Shown: positions 61,885-64,000 of the stretch, piece by piece
Layout of the letters: every line of letters starts with the position of its first letter
Numbering within the stretch: position 1 is the stretch's first letter
Assembly (NCBI RefSeq): GCF_043290135.1
Contig: NC_134700.1
Span: 163,642,053-163,706,052 of the forward strand
Direction: 5' to 3'
Length of the DNA stretch: 64,000 nucleotides
From: Rhipicephalus microplus
Taxonomy: Eukaryota > Arthropoda > Arachnida > Ixodida > Ixodidae
Notes under the pieces: model-generated
Databases searched by the model: none
What the model was told of the DNA's origin: nothing
Seen by the model: the letters and a program-made list of their open reading frames with translations, nothing else
Translations under genes and position numbers: made by a program

Positions 61885-62112
61885 TCACAGCATATTCATG
61901 AAGTGAATCATGATGAGTGGGGCGAAGCTTCGTATGGTTTAATCAGTAGAACGTGAATCCCCCAATGAATGTCTGTCTGTCGGTGTGTGTCTGTATATCT
62001 AAACACCTCGAACGATGCGAGCGCCATCTAGTGAACACTTCGCCTAGTAGGGGTGGCTACGACACACAACTATGGCAGACGAGCCTTACGCAGCTTCACC
62101 CCTGAAAGAAAT
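61885..62112 (+). repeat. Microsatellite-bearing repeat, short form
   Basis: The conserved left arm (61885-61929, ending GATGAGTGGGGCGAAGC) is followed by only a few GTCT units near 61970-61983, then GAGCGCCATCTAGTGAACAC. It shows the family with a nearly absent microsatellite. Confidence 0.7.
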
Positions 62113-63646
62113 ACTGTTCGAAAACTTATGCCTGAGCTGACAGTTACGCTTTCTCTAACATCTCCACAGCTGTTTTTTATCTCAATACGCCGTGAATAAA
62201 CCAACAGCCCTCAATTCGTCCCACGCATAGTTTCTCACAAACTTATTTTTGTGAGAAACTCTTATGATCCCACGAATGCCTGAAAAAGGGGTGAAGAAAC
62301 AGCGCAACGAGGCTGTAGTCAGGGCAGGTTGGCGCGACCTAATCGTGTAACGCGCTGTCACGAAGTGGCGAGAACCTAAGAAACGAAAGATACAAATAGG
62401 GTGATTCGTGAACTAATGTAGTTCACACATCGCCTTGCATGTTCCTTATGTTTTCTCGGCCTTTGTCAATTCCTCACAGCTCGACAAAAGTCAAATTAAA
62501 GAATGCGCTGCTCAAAGGGGACTCGGCATGCTCCTGGACTTAGTCGTCGTCTGAAGCGTAACCTTTTCTGCAAAAAGGTTCAGTCGTGCTTGATTTGTTC
62601 CGCTCTGCCAAAGAAGTGTCGAAAATTTAGAAGTCTCGCGGTCGAGTACGTTCGTATGCACGAGAACCCGCGGGGCGAAACGGCGGTTTATTTCCGTGGT
62701 CGCGCCCTGACCCAGTAGACGCCAGAAGTGAGGCAGCGAGGAGGAGACCAACTGCGGCGGCCGCCGAGGCGCCTCGGGCGTGTGTCTGTCACAACAACGC
62801 GTGCGGGCCCATTAATCATCTTTGAGCGTAGCCCGTATCACGCTAAAGGGCCTCGACGAACGCCCTACAGGAAAGTATGTCCAAGCGGTTTCATGCGGGC
62901 GCTTAAAGTTCTCCTGTACACTGTGGACGCGCTGTAACGCCCTGCGCCTATAGCTATAGCGTACATCCACCGCCTTCTACGTCGGGAAACGTCTGATATA
63001 TCCCATCACCTTGTTCCGGGTTGTGGTCTAACTAACCGAGTTTTAAATCCCACACACAGATGACGCAATTGTCATCATTAGGCTTTCAAGCTATATTAAG
63101 TTTTGTGTGGCGCATACTGAGAATAAATGAAGAAATAAAGAAAACAGGAAGGCAGGTGTGGATGCCGGTTAGCGCCTCAATCTTTCGTAAAGCTATGCAC
63201 CAAATAGACCAGCGTAATACCCTGATAAGGCTCTAAGCTAATACGTCCGCACAATGGGGGCCGTAGGTCCGCCCCCCTTCCTCCCAACCCGCTAATAATC
63301 TTTGGGGTTCGCCAGCTCTTGCCATACCTTTATTCAGTCAAACGGATCTGTGATTGTTTAAGAGTAGGGTTACGGACACACGAGATTTTGAGAATGACAC
63401 CTGAAGACCCCCAACGGTGGTTCCTAAAACTGTTTAATAACGAACCACCTTTAATTCTGGTAAGCCCAGGATCAGTGACAAGTTGTTGCGAGAAGCCTAT
63501 CGTAGAATAAATTTCACTGATGCACCCATAGAGAATATTCATTTCCTTTGAGTTAAACCAGTTTGGGGGACGGCAGGTGGGATGCGCTAACACTTGGCAC
63601 CTGATAATGGAGAGCGTTGCGCCCGCTCATGTTTTCAAGGAACGCA
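62113..63646. other. No recognisable gene; CpG-rich patch at 62640-62830
   Basis: A short GC-rich patch holds a 14-bp perfect palindrome CCGAGGCGCCTCGG (62764-62777). Short frames up to 79 codons have no known domain. No RNA gene seen. Confidence 0.45.
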
Positions 63647-63700
63647 TTTTAGATGCGGAAGCATCTTATACTCGCGCCTTGTAGTGCGCCGTCCGCACCG
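63647..63700. repeat. AGATGC-GGAA-GCATCT palindrome segment
   Basis: A 6-bp inverted repeat around GGAA (63651-63666) followed by CGCGCCTTGTAGTGCGCCG. The segment resembles 19960-20015 in layout (hairpin around GCGAAGC, then CTTGTCGTAGCACG), hinting at a common repeat placed just before the promoter. Confidence 0.4.
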
Positions 63701-63701
63701 C

Positions 63702-63859
63702 TTCTCGAACATTCGACAGCTGACGCGCGCGCATGCGCCATCGCGCCGTCGCCCGCCATCTGTGCCGCGCGCGCTTCTCCTTCGAGAACATTCGACAGCT
63801 GACAGCGCATGCGCCGTCGCCATCTGTGCCGCGCGCGCGCTTCTCCTTCGAGAACATTC
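63702..63859 (+). promoter_or_regulatory. Three perfect heat shock elements in tandem repeat units
   Basis: Tandem units start at 63702, 63781 and 63847 (79 and 66 bp, the third partial). Each carries a perfect TTCnnGAAnnTTC trimer, the binding pattern of heat shock factor: 63702-63714, 63781-63793 and 63847-63859. Each is followed by ACAGCTG (an E-box-like site) and a GCATGCGC-type block. Three trimers close above a TATA box is the layout of arthropod heat-shock promoters. HSF binding itself is inferred from the motif. Confidence 0.75.
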
Positions 63860-63888
63860 GACAGCTGACAGCGCATGCGCCGTCGCGC

Positions 63889-63926
63889 TGTATATATACT
63901 CAAGGTCGGCGCTCGCTCGCTCAGTT
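63889..63926 (+). promoter_or_regulatory. Core promoter: TATA box and arthropod initiator
   Basis: TATATATA at 63891-63898 and TCAGTT at 63921-63926, the arthropod Inr consensus TCA+1GTY. The A at 63923 lies 32 bases after the first T of the TATA box, the spacing expected for RNA polymerase II. The upstream heat shock elements have the same orientation-free arrangement. Confidence 0.7.
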
Positions 63927-64000
63927 GCCGCTCGTCCGTTGGTTTGTACGGCGCGTCGACGTCCGAAGTCGCCGTGAAATGAATGCCAACGAATCCACAA
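63923..64000 (+). other. Predicted transcript start and 5' leader, cut by the window edge
   Basis: From the Inr A at 63923 a leader of 56 bases runs to the first ATG at 63979-63981 in a purine-preceded context (GTGAAATGA). The frame reads MNANEST and is open to the window end. Too little is visible to name the product; it does not match the usual HSP70 start. The gene, if real, continues beyond 64000. Confidence 0.4.

Overview
The window reads as eukaryotic nuclear DNA from an arthropod, most likely a hard (ixodid, probably metastriate) tick. The main reason is a dispersed tRNA-derived SINE whose length, internal boxes and layout fit the tick SINE family I know as Ruka; no database was searched. 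The DNA is about evenly AT/GC. It is full of tri- and tetranucleotide microsatellites, truncated LINEs and decayed Ty3/gypsy elements, and I could not identify a single intact host protein-coding gene. It looks like intergenic or intronic sequence, with a possible heat-shock-type promoter cut off by the right edge.

Layout. 1-9.7 kb: mostly featureless, with a pyrimidine tract, a CpG-rich block (2.43-2.89 kb) and one old SINE. 9.7-10.6 kb: a SINE with a perfect 13-bp target-site duplication, then the 3' end of an I-clade LINE. 13.6-15.3 kb: copy 1 of an unidentified composite repeat (about 150-bp tandem monomers around a GC-rich core) ending in a long GATA array. 15.5-19.4 kb: an RNase H-bearing LINE split by a 1.76-kb element whose about 250-bp inverted ends are made of about 21-bp tandem repeats. 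20.2-21.2 and 28.7-29.5 kb: two 5'-truncated RTE-type LINEs. 21.4-28.3 kb: a microsatellite-bearing repeat, a 78-bp duplication, a back-to-back SINE pair, a perfect 40-bp palindrome with a minisatellite, and an old SINE. 31.6-35.9 kb: a decayed minus-strand Ty3/gypsy gag-pol. 40.9-42.4 kb: a minus-strand gypsy gag with a putative LTR. 43.6-45.9 kb: two inverted GGGCC-rich blocks. 48.3-53 kb: microsatellite clusters. 54.0-55.6 kb: copy 2 of the composite repeat. 58.1-58.6 kb: a large near-palindromic element. 58.9-62.1 kb: several SINEs and microsatellite-bearing repeats. 63.7-64 kb: three perfect heat shock elements, a TATA box and an arthropod-type initiator.

How it fits together. The autonomous-type elements (LINEs, gypsy) are all broken by truncation, frameshifts and stops. 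The better-preserved structures are short non-autonomous ones, namely SINEs and inverted-repeat elements. Several carry microsatellites with them, so much of the simple-sequence DNA here seems to have spread with, or grown inside, mobile elements. The items most worth follow-up are the HSE-TATA-Inr promoter, the composite satellite-bearing repeat, the foldback-like element nested in the LINE, and the palindromic element at 58.1 kb.
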